Source: Haemaphysalis longicornis
Lineage: Eukaryota > Arthropoda > Arachnida > Ixodida > Ixodidae
DNA: 64,000 bases
NCBI GenBank assembly: GCA_013339765.2
Contig: CM023448.1
Location: 25,682,551-25,746,550 of the forward strand
Direction: 5' to 3'
A program made the translations under genes and the position numbers. Positions within the stretch are counted from its first letter, which is position 1. Each line of letters starts with the position of its first letter. Below, in pieces: positions 31,751 through 42,632 of this stretch. The notes under the pieces were generated by a model, which worked only from the letters and a program-made list of their open reading frames with translations, did no database searches and was not told where the DNA came from.

Positions 31751-32131
31751 AAACGTAGCATTAGAGTTGCTTAAAGCACGAGATGCGTTTTGCGACAGAA
31801 ACACGGTGGTCGAGAAGCAACTGTTGGTCACTCTATACGATAACGTTGACGTCAGGAGCAGCATATTTACAATAGACGGTGATTTTCAAGCTTGTCAGGG
31901 GTGGCCCAGTGACAAGATCATCGCCCATTCGCACAACAGTAGGTTGTACGGGGTTCGGTTCCGGCGTCATGGAGTGATCGGAGAAAAACTTTGTCGGCTT
32001 GTTCTGTAGATCAATAAATGCGCCGTTGACCATCAAAAAGTCAATTCCAAGAATTTTGTCGCGGAATCAGTTAAGAAACATGACGAACGTGGCAGGGTAC
32101 GTGGTGCCATCTAGGGTGATGCGTGAGATGG
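31751..32131 (-). other. Gypsy protease-RT spacer, no clear domain
   Basis: Sequence between protease and RT of the same element. It has no frame long enough to read, but similarity to the flanking pol continues (for example TTYPATFVMFLN at about 32105-32070). Confidence 0.5.
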
Positions 32132-32142
32132 ACGTTCCACTT

Positions 32143-32398
32143 GGTACCCGACGCGGTGGCTCCATGACTAAGGCGTTGCGCTGTTGAGCATCAAGGTCAT
32201 GGGTTCGATTCCTGGCGGTGGCGGCCGCTTTTCTGATGGAGGTGAAAAGCAAAAACGCCCGTGTGTACGACATTTCTGGGCACGTTAAAGATCCAGAGGT
32301 GGTCAAAATTACCCAGGAGCCCTCCACTACTTCGCGCCTCATCGCCTGCGTTTCGTCGGCGCGTTAAACCCTACAACCAATCAATCAATCAATCAATC
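32143..32398 (+). mobile_element. tRNA-derived SINE, full length, in Gypsy protease
   Basis: Head: tRNA-like box A GTGGCTCCATGACTAAGGCG near 32156 and a perfect box B GGTTCGATTCC (32202-32212). Body shared with 13097-13311. Tail: CAATCAATCAATCAATCA. Target-site duplication ACGTTCCACTT at 32132-32142 and 32399-32409. It is oriented opposite to its Gypsy host. It resembles the tick SINE family recalled as Ruka; transcription would be by RNA polymerase III and mobilisation by a LINE. Confidence 0.9.
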
Positions 32399-32409
32399 AC
32401 GTTCCACTT

Positions 32410-32580
32410 TGCGTTACGAGATGGACTCCTGCTGTGCGTATGTGCAGACCGTCCCACTTGTTCGTAACTTTCTTCAGCTTAGACGCAAATAATCCGTTCA
32501 TTACTGAGTAGTCGGCTCCCATCTCTATGAGGGGGACTAAATCAAAGCCGTTGATGGACAACTGGACATCGGACGCCGCC
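32410..32580 (-). pseudogene. Gypsy aspartic protease
   Basis: Minus strand reads QLSINGFDLVPLIEMGADYS, then VMNGLFASKLKKVTN and LHIRTAGVHLV. The catalytic triad D-T/S-G has become E-M-G (Glu codon on plus 32523-32525, Met on 32520-32522). The protease would cleave gag and pol; it is inactivated here and cut off by the SINE. Confidence 0.78.
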
Positions 32581-32639
32581 TTCCTCGAGTTCCGGGTGCG
32601 TCGGGGCGCCGTATCTCGGCTTGTATGTGTTCACGGCCG

Positions 32640-34055
32640 GAAGTATACGTCGTCTTTGTCGTTGGCTTTCCACCAGCTGTAGGGTACGCGTCGCACCGTT
32701 GGGTCGTCGTAGTGTTCGCGAGTCACGTCAAGGTTAGATCGAGTCGTCGGGGTGAGGGCAGGGTGTTCGGCGCGTCCTTGCGTTGTTGGAGGGTTTTCGT
32801 TTTTCCACCGATGTGCAACTTCCCTTCCAGTAGTTGCTGCTTTTAGTTTCCCCGCGTGTGCTGGGGGAACTTCCACGTGAGATGTCTGCAGTGCTACGGC
32901 GGTTCGGCGACTGGTACGAGTAGGGCGACGACGAACTGTTGAAATGGGCTGGACCTCGGTAGGTGCTGGACAGGTATTCTTCAATCTCAGTAGCGCTGGC
33001 GGCGTAGGGGGCGGGGTGCGTCGACGGAGAATTCTGGCAAATTGAGCCTCTTGTAAGGGCAGCGACGGTAAATGTGGTAGTCCTCTCGGAAGTGGCAGCA
33101 GAGCGGAAAATTGCGTTCGCCACACCTCGGTCTTCCTCGGCGTGTGATATTGGACTACAGGGCGTCGGGCGCGCGACAGTGGACCGCTGAATGGCGGGGC
33201 CTTTTGACGACGGGTTGGAGGAGGGCGGGGTCGACGAAGGGCTGCGGAGTAGGTTATCGCTTGTGGCTCGCGGATGCTTGGTATGGCGTAAACGACCCCA
33301 ATGCCTGTTGAAACTCATCGCGGATGACGTCCCTCAGGGAAGCCACTTGCGGTTGCATTGTCGTTGGAAAAAGCTCCCTGATCACTGTTCGGATGGTCTC
33401 ACGCAGTGTGTCGGAGCTTACTAGCTCCGACACACTGCGGAAGACCTTTAGCCCCGGCACCGATCATCTGGAAAACCAGCGCATTGAGCGGGCGATCATA
33501 CTGCCTCATTCGAACTTCCAGCGTCTTCTCCATCACGGCCGCCTTAGACGCGAATTCAGCCACCGTCTCAAGAGGGTTGCGGACAAGGCAAGCAGAAAGC
33601 ACTTGGTTTAACCCTCGCAATAGAGAACTTAGTTTCTTTTTTTCGGTCATTTCCAGATACGCACGTCGAAACAATTTCTTCATCTCCTTAACAAAGATCA
33701 CTACCCCTTCGTTGGGGTTTTGCGTGCGCGTTTCTAGCAAAAGTGCGGTTCGCTCATTTCGTGCGACTGAGGCGAACGTTTTAAGAAACGCGCTCTTGAA
33801 AAGCGTCCATTCCATCAGAGACCTTTCATGGTTCTCGAACCAAGTTCGAGCGGCATCCTCAAAATAGAAGAACACATGCGGAAACGTTTCTTCCTGATCC
33901 CACCTGTTAAAGAACCGAACAGGGCCAACTTTGTCCAACCCGTCCTCGGGGTCTTCAGCGGGAGATCCGCGGAATGAAGGTTTTTCTCGGGGATGTTGCA
34001 AGACGATGGGGGAGTGGCTTCATCTACCATGTTGTCGGTTGCGGCGGTCTTACTC
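32640..34055 (-). pseudogene. Gypsy gag
   Basis: A start codon at about 34051 gives MVDEATPPSSCNIPEKN. After a frameshift near 33990 the longest frame (34001-33399) carries RWDQEETFPHVFFYFEDAAR, then TWFENHERSLMEWTLFKSAF, then RTALLLETRTQNPNEGVVIF, then LVRNPLETVAEFASKAAVME. This is the retrotransposon gag capsid fold typical of Ty3/Gypsy. A further frame continues with SDTLRETIRTVIREL and VASLRDVIRDEFQQALGSF. The Ser/Pro-rich C-terminal region (33318-32734) has no zinc knuckle that I can see. A 38-bp perfect hairpin lies in the middle. Confidence 0.8.
33402..33439. repeat. perfect 17-bp inverted repeat in gag
   Basis: CGCAGTGTGTCGGAGCT, spacer TACT, then its exact reverse complement. One arm encodes the expected gag residues; the other looks like a local inverted duplication and coincides with a frame change. 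Confidence 0.9.
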
Positions 34056-34192
34056 TTCGTTCGTTCTAGCAGGAGACCGATCTCAGACAGTAACCTTGAA
34101 CTCGGCTGCTTGCACGGCTTGGGTTGGGTTGTCGGCTTCCAGAGGGCGTACGGAGCATAAAGGATGCGTACGAAGCACCTAGCAAATCTCGA

Positions 34193-34509
34193 TAAGCCAA
34201 AGAACACGCAGTTGTCTTCAAAGAAAACAAGTTTATTGGAGCGAACAACTCAAACAATACACAGGCGGCGAAGCAGCAGTCAACAAAGTGATGTACGCAG
34301 GCAAGCGTCGGCAAGTCGAATGCTGTTGCGTCTGCTCTGCCGGCATTTATCACCCGGCGCAGGGGTTTGTCGAATTGCATACTCCCTATCAAAGGATAAC
34401 ACATGCGGCATGCAGAATGGAACATTGGCTTCATTTGGCCAACGGATAACACAGATAACATAGCGCTACCGGTCGGCAAAAAGAAAACATAAACAAGGAA
34501 CCCAAAACA
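34193..34509 (-). repeat. 5' LTR of the Gypsy element
   Basis: Partner of the LTR at 17692-18039. Begins TGTTTTGGG on the minus strand at 34509. The inner border before the leader and primer-binding site is approximate; I could not identify the primer tRNA. Confidence 0.7.
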
Positions 34510-35302
34510 TGCTTCGTGCCAGTATCAAGAAAGAAATCAACTAAAGTAAGAAACTGGGAGCCGTCCCAAGAACTCGCCAGTTGTCCTGAAGTATTGTCAC
34601 AGCTCAGTCATTTCTACGCGGTGCGAGGAAGGGAAGTTCTGCTTTCAATATTCTCAACCCACTCGCGACGATCACGCAGAGTCCCAGAGCTTCCTACATT
34701 TCTCAAGCAGGAGCTTCATTGTTTTTTAGCGATGCGCTTGTCAAAATATACCTTGATTCCACCATCTGTGCCTTGACTGAATTTGCGCAAGTTCGTCCAC
34801 TGGCTGTTCCGGCATTCTATGAAAGCTCTTTAGAGGTGTTTTCAAAGCCTCCCAAGAAAATATGGCAATCCGTTTTCTAGGTGACCTCCCAACTATCGAC
34901 CGAGAAAACGGCTGAGTGCATCCCCTGCCTACTTTGTTGGGAAAGTTTCCACGCGAGACCACCAATCAGAAATAACGTCTTCCTGGTCCGGGAACATTAC
35001 AATTAGTACAAAGTGCTTGAGCGTTTGCCACACCAGTTATGAAGCCACGTGATTCTTGTAGGGCAGCAGTGTGCAAATTTGCAGCACCGGTACCCATACA
35101 GAACGAACTTTTGGATATCAAAATTGGAAAAAAGTCACTGCATCGCAGGGCAGGAAATGTCTATCTACATGAAAAAAAAGAAAATATTAGGAGGTAAAGA
35201 GAAATACAGGCGCTCACCGAATAGTTTTAGACTAACCGTTCGAACCGTTCTAACCGTTCTACACAAAAACAACGAGATGTGCTTCTAACACTTTCCAGCC
35301 AA
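34510..35302. other. no recognisable feature
   Basis: About 800 bases with no element that I can name. Confidence 0.5.
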
Positions 35303-36090
35303 GTGCTGCTAGTTCAAGTTTAAGTTTGTTTATTGTCTCTTTTTCATTTTCAACGAATACATGCATGTAATGTCTGGATTCTTAGCCTATTGGCAGGTAA
35401 TGAATTCATTAAAAACATATCACAAAGGAATCAGGGGCCATGCTACGTACAATCATATGTTTGAAGGAAATGTAGTCTGTACAGGGGCCCCAAAAATTGT
35501 TATTAAAACGGATTAAGAAAGGCGCATTCAAGAATTATTACCCTGCTAAAAACAAACGCTCGGTTCTATAGAGGCGAATTAAACAATGAATAAGACAGCT
35601 GTGGATAGTTAACATTGCAATAACACATACAACAGACCACACGTCAGTAATGCAGTACATCGTCAGTGGTAAAAAGCTACAATTGTGATCGTTGTCCTCA
35701 AGACAGCCGCAGTCAAAAACGTGTGCAAGGCATTGTAAGTCGATGGTATTTTCACTTTTTCTTACTTTTTTGTGATGTGCCGGATATTTTGCGAAGTCTT
35801 TCAAAACACGGCCTACCCTGGTTGATTGTAAAATGGATTACGGAAGATCATTCCAAACTTTAACCCCGGCGTACTTGAGACGGCGTTGTCCGTATGTGTT
35901 ATGAGAGAGAGGGATTATAAATTCGCCCTCGGAGGCAGAGCGGCTACTTGTACCGGGTATTTTGAGAATAGTTCTGGGAAAGCAAAAATGGTTACAAATT
36001 ATTTTATATACGATATCTCGTAGCCTATTGAGGTTTTGGAAAATAAAGGCAGAGAGGGTTTCCTATCTTATCAGGTATCCTATCAGGGGG
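35303..36090 (-). pseudogene. CR1/Rex-like LINE ORF2 C-terminus and 3' end (LINE E)
   Basis: Reading leftwards: LNRLRDIVYKIICNHFCFPR, then SHNTYGQRRLKYAGVKVWND followed by LP, then VGRVLKDFAKYPAHHKKVRK. This is the post-RT C-terminal region of CR1/Rex-group ORF2. A 3' untranslated region follows and ends near 35303 with GAAAAAGAGACAATAAACAAA. The RT core is missing and a G-run at 36085-36095 marks the break. There is one stop between WNDLP and SILQ. Similar wording (YGQRLLFF..IWNNIP) occurs in LINE F, so the two are related families. Confidence 0.7.
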
Positions 36091-36095
36091 GGGGG

Positions 36096-37924
36096 GAGGT
36101 GCCTTTTATTAAAGCTACGAAGAGCTAGTATTATTATGGTTTCCTTGAGCAGTATTCATCAACTTTTTTTAAAAAAGAACGCCACTCGGTACTCAACGCA
36201 GCTTCAAGGACTTGCACTCAGACAAAGCCTTAGTGTCAGTGGTGGAGAGCTCCGCATTTCCGGGATCCCTTTATGCCACGTTCTTTTCGTATTTCATCTT
36301 CTCACGCATGATGTAGAAACCCCGTTTTATAAAACAACAGAGCTCTTCTAAAGCATATATATTCACGTCCCTCATTTTGCGCTCAGATTTTCGAATTGAA
36401 CCATGGCAAACTGGCAAGGCTGGTAGTGTTCCTGGTCCTGGCGTTGAAGAGTGAGCTCTCAAGCTCTTTGTGCTTCGTAGAAACATACGTTTTAGCTAAT
36501 CAAATTTCTATTGTGACGGTATTCCTCTTAACAGAGGCTCGTAATTAGGTTTTTTTAATTCATGCGACAATAAACAGAAGCACACCAGTCCTTCTATGGC
36601 GTGGCTTTCAGAGAATGTTGGCGGCGGGGGTTGTTATACCAATGCTGAAAACTCCGAGGTCGTCGGCGCTTTACGTGTGGGCGTTCTTATCAAACAACAA
36701 AACGCGCGCACTTTCCACCTCTTGCTTTCTACGCACGGGCTTTGAAACGCGCACATCGGGGATATTGATGGCGCACACCCAGTATATTTTTGTGCCTCGT
36801 TTTAAAGACACCAACCTTTCTCCCTCATCCAGCATCTAGCTCTTGATTCATCCAACCATTCAAGCGTGTGCTTGAACACGAAGTATACCTGCACGGAACA
36901 GCTACACACCACTAGTAGTATAGGCGTGTTTCATACGAGCACACATTATTAAGCACAAAATAAACCATAGGTTTATTTGAGACCGCAGAGGAAGGACGCA
37001 GTCGCACAGTTCAAAATGAACTTCAGCAGTGCACCAGCAGGAGTCTACTGTCCAGGAGGCCGGTCAAGCGGGGAGAGGCATGGGAGGCAAGGTGCCCCAG
37101 AAAGTTCCAAGGACAGATAAACAGACCTCAAAGCATTCCTCGCAATTACAGCAACGCAATAGCTCTGCCGGACATTTACCTTCCTAAAGCAAAGAGGTTG
37201 GTGGTTAAATAATGCGCCGTTCTTACCTGCATTCACTGCAGATTACAGGCGTTTGGTATGCCCCTACGCGGGCATGGTCTCGCTTCTCCTATGCCGCAGT
37301 GATCAAATCAGAGAAAAGCACCTCTATTTTAAGGTGTAAGCCCTACAGGTGCCTTAAAATGAGAAAAGTGATCGTCGTCGTCAACACGAATGGTCATAAA
37401 TGGCCACAATCAAAGAGAAACTAAGTCAATCTAGACACATTTGGGTTCGCGTCGGTTTTGAACCGGGGTCTCCTGGGCAGAGAAGAGGTGCGGTACTACT
37501 GCGTTAACTTCCTACAAGAGGGGAAACAAGCGTGCTGAGTAAGAGGTGAGCGTGCAGAGCGCGAGTTTGTTTGTTTGTTTGTTTAGGCAGAAAACAAGTA
37601 AACCGCGCAAAGTAGGATAATTTTCCAATATTCCATGAGGTAAACGGGGCAAAATGCGTTTCAGCCCGTTTGATCAAGCGCGATTGATCGAGCCCATTCG
37701 GGCCGCCTGACGAGGCCCCGTCCCTCATGTAGCACAACGGCAGCAGCACTAGCGAAGCCCATTCAACAACCAGTGAATCAAATTATAAACATTCAACAAG
37801 TCAAATGACATCATAGGCAAAATATGTCAATTATATCAACGCAAGTCCGGAACGGTCTGTGGCCTGGGGAAGAAAACCACTCTGGAAGAAAAGCGAGAAA
37901 AGATAAGCAAAAACGTTCCCCCGT
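36096..37924. other. 1.8 kb without recognisable genes
   Basis: Holds a 21-bp near-palindrome AAATAAACCATAGGTTTATTT (36958-36978), a (GTTT)n tract (37565-37584) and one tRNA-like sequence (37440-37505). Nothing else is nameable. Confidence 0.45.
37440..37505 (-). other. degenerate tRNA-like sequence
   Basis: Minus strand shows GGTTCAAAACC, a box B-like sequence, and AACGCAGTAGTACCGCACC upstream. No cloverleaf. Confidence 0.25.
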
Positions 37925-39457
37925 AAAATAAGTTGTTCAAACCTACCGATCCCTGGCCAATCCTCTAAATGCGTATATACCATTGAAAAAAAGTACAACT
38001 TTCTTTTTCTATTTACATTAATGACCTTGCGTGCTCGCTAAAACACTCCAATGCTGTTTTATACGCGGACGATACGACCCTTATGATATCTAGTCCATCC
38101 TATCAAGAAGCAGAGTCGCCCGCTAATCAGGAACTCCGAAACACCCTTAAGCTGGTTTAAGCTGATAAGGTCGAATTAAACCCAAAACAACCAGTTTATA
38201 GTATTCGCATCGAACCGAAAAGTACAGCCCGTCCTATGCAGCTAAAACCTGGGAGAAACAACCATAGAACAGGGTACCTACCCATAAATACTTATGTATA
38301 ACTCTTGACTCGTCTTTGCACTGGTCCCCTCATATAGAACAACTAACAAAGAAAATTAGCATTTGGCTGTTTCACACTGGTTAAGGCACGCATACACTTT
38401 TCTCGCACGTCTTACGCCTCATTTACTTTGCCTTGTTTCACAGCCATATGACGCATTGCATAGAGTCATGGGGGTTCACGTACGCCGTGACACTGCAAAT
38501 CGCTGTGTGTAATCTAAAAAACAGCCATTATAATATTGGCCGGAGCGCCGAGGAATCAGCCATCAGCATTGCTCTTCGCCTAATTTAACATATTACCGTT
38601 TATAGAGTCAGGGACCTATATTATTGCTGTGATTATGCACAGAATACTACCACAAACAATCCGTGCCCCTCGTCAACACTAATTACACCCAAGCGAGATA
38701 CAAGGCACGCTGATCACAAAAATCTTAACCTACCAATAGTACATAATGTATATGGTCAGCGCCTGTTGTTCTTCAATGAGAGCAAAAATATGGAATAACA
38801 TACCAAAGTCCATCAAAACAATACCAAATATGTTGCTGTCCCTAAAACATTACCTTAGAATTCAAGTACGATAAAACAGAATGGTTAACTTGAATGTAGG
38901 GAACACTACTGTAAAAAGACTAAACAACGTAACTTGCTTCCAATTATTTTTACTTGTGCGCGGCAATCAACCATTTTTGCCCAGGATTGTATTTTTCAAA
39001 ATATTTCTGTATTGAATCCAATACTAGCGGTACCGGCTATGGATCCAGGTGCCTCATCAACATGTTTTTGTTATGTTTACGATGAAATAAACTACTTTGT
39101 TCTGTTGTGTTCTCTTCACCTCCCCCAAAGAGCCCATCAACGCTATAACTGTCTTGCGCTGCTTGCACCTGTCGAGCATGGTGCGGTAGTAAAGCACTTT
39201 TGCTTATACTCTGGAGAAACAAGTTGAAATCCCACGTGGCCTAAAATGCCTTTTAAGGATGATGTCTGCCTTCGGCTTCTTAAACCGGGAACGTATGTTC
39301 TGACCGTATATCTGTATCTCTGCGTGCCTCGATTGAGCCACACAGCCAAAAAGTTAAGGATTACTGAAACGAGTTTATCTAAGCAAAATATTCCCAAGCC
39401 ACAAATTCTGGTACCATAGTTCATATTTCTCAACATTTTTGCACAGAAACCGGGACA
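37925..39457. repeat. dispersed repeat R, copy 1, split by LINE F
   Basis: Two outer parts (37925-38002 and 39083-39457) match 59290-59670 in the same order. Shared blocks include CCAATCCT, then GCGTATATAC / GCATATACGA near the left part. ATAGTTCATATTTCTCAACA and ATAATTAATATTTCTCAACA end the right part. The class of the repeat is unknown. Confidence 0.5.
38003..39082 (+). mobile_element. LINE F: 5'-truncated CR1/Rex-like LINE
   Basis: Begins inside RT: FSFSIYINDLACSLKHSNAV, then LYADDTTLMISS with an intact YADD. Weak similarity follows through a stop-rich thumb. The C-terminal region has NVYGQRLLFF-type wording (about 38748-38775) and KIWNNIPKSIKTIPNMLLSL. The 3' untranslated region runs to about 39082. 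Flanking near-repeats TGAAAAAAAGTACAACTTT (37984-38002) and TGAAATAAACTACTTT (39083-39098) are consistent with a target-site duplication. More than eight stops are present. Confidence 0.65.
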
Positions 39458-40321
39458 CAGTCGAGTCCACTTATAACGATACCGTTTATAACAATATATC
39501 GGATATAACGAGGAACAGCTAAGGCACCGTGTGCTTTTGTATGCTTTCCATGGGAAAATAAACCGCCTATTACAATGATCCAGTGCTGCGATATCGGATA
39601 TAACGATTGAATCGGGTTACAGCAAGCACCGAAAATGCGAGCTGCCGCCAGCTCTCCACGCCAACCACGCCGACACCATGCGCCACGATGCGCCTCGCAT
39701 CCCGTCCACCCCTCAGAAAACGAGCCAAATGCACAGCTTACGAGGAAGTGAGAGGAGGAGGGGAACAGTTCTCCTTCCAAACACCCCTCCCGATGCTGCC
39801 GTTTGGCCCCGTCCCCGTGCCTGCTGCTTTGAATTTGACTGGGTGCCTGTTCAACTACCTCCGTTTTTCCGCGGGTCAGAGTCACCAGACGTCAGGGCCG
39901 GTGTGTTGGAAACGTCTGAGCGCCTCAATGAAGAGGCGATCGTTGCGTGGATACGTGCTGCGGGCAGCGGTCGCAGTGACAACTCTGCGTACGCGTTTGC
40001 ACAGCCTACTCGGGTAGCACCTTCGCAGGAGGCCCAACGCATGATAGTCTCTGAGGGATGTCGTTTCCACCAAGAACCCTTCGCTCAGCTATATGAAGCA
40101 CCTAAAGATGATCTTGAAAAAGATGTGCGCCAGCTTCATTTACAGCAAACAAAGCTGACCGAGTAAGGCTTCTTTTCCACAAATAGATAGCAGTACAACC
40201 TTGCTTGGATGCAAATAAAATCTTTTGAGCTTTCCTATTTAGCAACCCGCATATAACAATCATCGATTATAACAATGGGATTCCCTTGGCACTTGGATGT
40301 TGTTGTAAGTGGACTAGACTG
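39458..40321 (+). mobile_element. pogo/Tigger-like DNA transposon, internally deleted
   Basis: Terminal inverted repeats CAGTCGAGTCCACTTATAAC and, at the other end, CAGTCTAGTCCACTTACAAC (19 of 22 over the full repeat). Subterminal TATAACGA-type motifs are repeated on both sides. The right flank is TA; the left flank is CA, probably a mutated TA. It inserted in repeat R, whose other copy has an empty site reading GCATATTTGG. At 864 bp it is too short for a whole transposase and holds only a C-terminal remnant. Confidence 0.75.
39678..40166 (+). pseudogene. Tigger-like transposase C-terminal remnant
   Basis: Frame of 162 codons. The last 75 read ETSERLNEEAIVAWIRAAGS, continue RMIVSEGCRFHQEPFAQLYE, and end DDLEKDVRQLHLQQTKLTE. 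The ending 'QTKLTE' followed by stop and a Phe-rich shadow resembles the QTTITDFF-type C-termini of pogo/Tigger transposases. The DDE catalytic core and the CENP-B-type DNA-binding domains are absent. The first half of the frame is probably not coding. It lies centrally between the terminal repeats. Confidence 0.55.
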
Positions 40322-40991
40322 TATTTCAAGCTCTGTCCATTTGAACTTGATGCCGCTGAACTTTCCCGGGGCCCGGAGCATGTTAAATCTCTCAGCCCGC
40401 TGCCTCCTCCGACCACGAAGACGACGACGTAGCAGTGGGAAACGGGAGCTCGTGAATCGAATCTGGCAGGGCACTGCTGGGAAGCGGGCCGTACTGCCAA
40501 AAAATGGATTTCTTCCGCCTCAAGTTTCGCTTTTCGGCACTCGTTGCTCAACAATATTGTAGGAAATATTCCTCTCAAGGGCGTGTTTGAGACAAACCCA
40601 TTCTGCGCAACATTTATGGGACGCGAAATGACATTCCGATAAGGCGAAAGGCAAAAACAATCGCTCCACTGAGGAAACAGCGAAAGGAAGCTTCACGTAC
40701 AAATCTCGAAACAAGGTGTGTTTATTTTATTTTTGTGCGTCCTGAGCGCCGAGAGCAACGCACGACAATAAACGGCTTCCGCTACGAGTGCCTGCGCTCA
40801 AATGTAAAGCCTGAGCGATTCAAATCGACGGTCCACCCATAAATTCTTATTGTCCGTATTTAAGTGAAGCATCTGAGCTCTCCCAATCCCCCAAGCGTGT
40901 GCTAAACATTTCGTCCTTTTCATACCTTTGCAACATGTGAAGTATTTTAAGAGGAACTTTTTTTTTTGCATCCGCTGGCTCTAACTTTCGC

Positions 40992-41033
40992 CACGGCCGC
41001 TCGATGGAAACTAGTTCCCATCGAGCGGCCGTG
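40992..41033. repeat. 18-bp inverted repeat
   Basis: CACGGCCGCTCGATGG and its complement CCATCGAGCGGCCGTG around AAACTAGTTC; one bulged base. There is no leader like that of the foldback family. Confidence 0.85.
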
Positions 41034-42584
41034 CTTTTGCTGTCGCGACCATGTTGCCTAAAAGTGGGTTGAATATTTAAGTTGGGACAACTGCCTGCAC
41101 TATCAAAACAGAGAAATGTTTGCTACTAATACAGCCTATAGGGCCCTCTGGGGTAACCTGCAAACATTTCTAATCCACCGACGAAAAATAAAACCACAAC
41201 AACACTCTTAAAAAGCCACCTGGTGCGGTATCGCAACGGTTCCTGACAGATGCCTAAAACAGTGCAAAGGATTCAGCATTGGCGCCATTTTTTAAATGGA
41301 ATTCCTGTCTCGGCTGCACTCCATACATTTCAATAAAACGACGGCAGTCTATTGCCGTGACCCGTGACTACCACTGGATGCTCCATCGGCCATTCTTGCT
41401 GTTCGTCTAACGTTTAGGGTCGGTTTCTAATGCGTCTCTAGAAATATACTGTTTCGCATTGTTGGTTTCCTTAGGCACGTAGTTTGGCAGTCTTAAACAG
41501 CACCGTTGCATTTATTTCGTCTCATCTCAAGATCTTTCAAGAAACCTGTGTGGATATCTCCGTTCCCCGCGCTTATGTGAATTGTATTATTTACATACAC
41601 GTCAAAACGTAATATAAACATAGATAAAAGACAGCATATGGACTCATGAGAAGTAAAGCCAAAAAACAAGATCGGCAGCGGCTGATGTGTTAGAAATACC
41701 GGGTATATCGCACATTTACATTCAATATAATTCAAGACAGATACAAAAATAAGAAGACAATTTAAATTGATGGGAATGTCATGGCCGTGTCTGCTGCTTT
41801 AAAGTCTGCTGAAATTCAGTCGACTAATGCTGTGTGCAAAGTAAATTGGGTGTACAAAGGCTTGCCTAAACCCCATTGATAAGCTCCACTCTCCCGTCGC
41901 CAGTTCACGGGAACCTGCGGCGACGTTCTAAATGCGGCTCATTTCGACCCTTGAGGGGGCGCAATGGTGCAATTTACTCCAAAGAAGATATATGTAGGAG
42001 GGTGCCTTTGCCGGGAACTGCCAGCTGTCTTGCGGCACGGGAGAGGTATCACAAAGAAAGCCGCTTTTTTTCTGTATCGCTTCCCTTGTGGAGATCCCCT
42101 GGACGACGCCCCCAAGCAGTTGCAGTTACAGCCACAGTTCCGCACACCGCGCGTGTCGTTTCTATTACGGTGACGAACAAAAGGATTTGGGTTTACGGCA
42201 CCCTACAATTTCAATCCCGGCGTCATTCTGTTTTAAGGCGTCGCGCTTCAAGTTGGGCTCACAGTATTCACCGGTTTCCTCCCACTATTTTTTATGGCAA
42301 TCACCCCCCTCCCAACATTAGATCTGCTTGCTTGGTTACTTCGTCCCCTGAGAAGCATTAGGATCCGTCACGGATGCAAGAAGAGACGAACAGCCGGATT
42401 CGAAAATAGTTCAAAATGATTTAAGAGGATAAACCTTTGGCCGTAATGAGAGACGAGGGTGTTCTCACTTACTGGAACATTCACAATAACTCTCCACGGA
42501 TAGCACCCGCTACGGCAAAGCCGATGTTGAGGCAAGCATAAACAACGCAGCTGAAGCAGAGCGTCAGCGTGACGTTCAGGCCGC

Positions 42585-42632
42585 GTCTTTTTGCCGGACA
42601 ATAAAAAACGTTGTTTCTCTCTCTCTCTTGCT
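42585..42632 (+). other. possible retroelement 3' end
   Basis: GCCGGACAATAAAAAACGTTG followed by TTTCTCTCTCTCTC, the same layout as the ends of LINE B and LINE C. No coding sequence recognised upstream. Confidence 0.3.

Larger units (their letters stand above)
17692..34509 (-). mobile_element. Ty3/Gypsy retrotransposon split by a LINE
   Basis: Reading leftwards from 34509: 5' LTR, gag, protease, RT, RNase H and most of the integrase. The pol frame then breaks at about 28928 and resumes at about 18610 with the end of the integrase, a polypurine tract and the 3' LTR. The 10.3 kb between is a LINE on the plus strand, itself containing other insertions. The two pieces are the same family, have the same orientation, and end and start at the same point of the integrase (..GKVLPCV | ..TFAHNAAIQETT). 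AATAAAC flanks the insert at 18618-18624 and 28921-28927. All coding regions are degenerate. Confidence 0.75.

Noticed and set aside
40992..41033. Fourth member of the leader-plus-hairpin family
   Set aside because: There is a hairpin but no GGGCGAGTTGGT leader and no flanking direct repeat.
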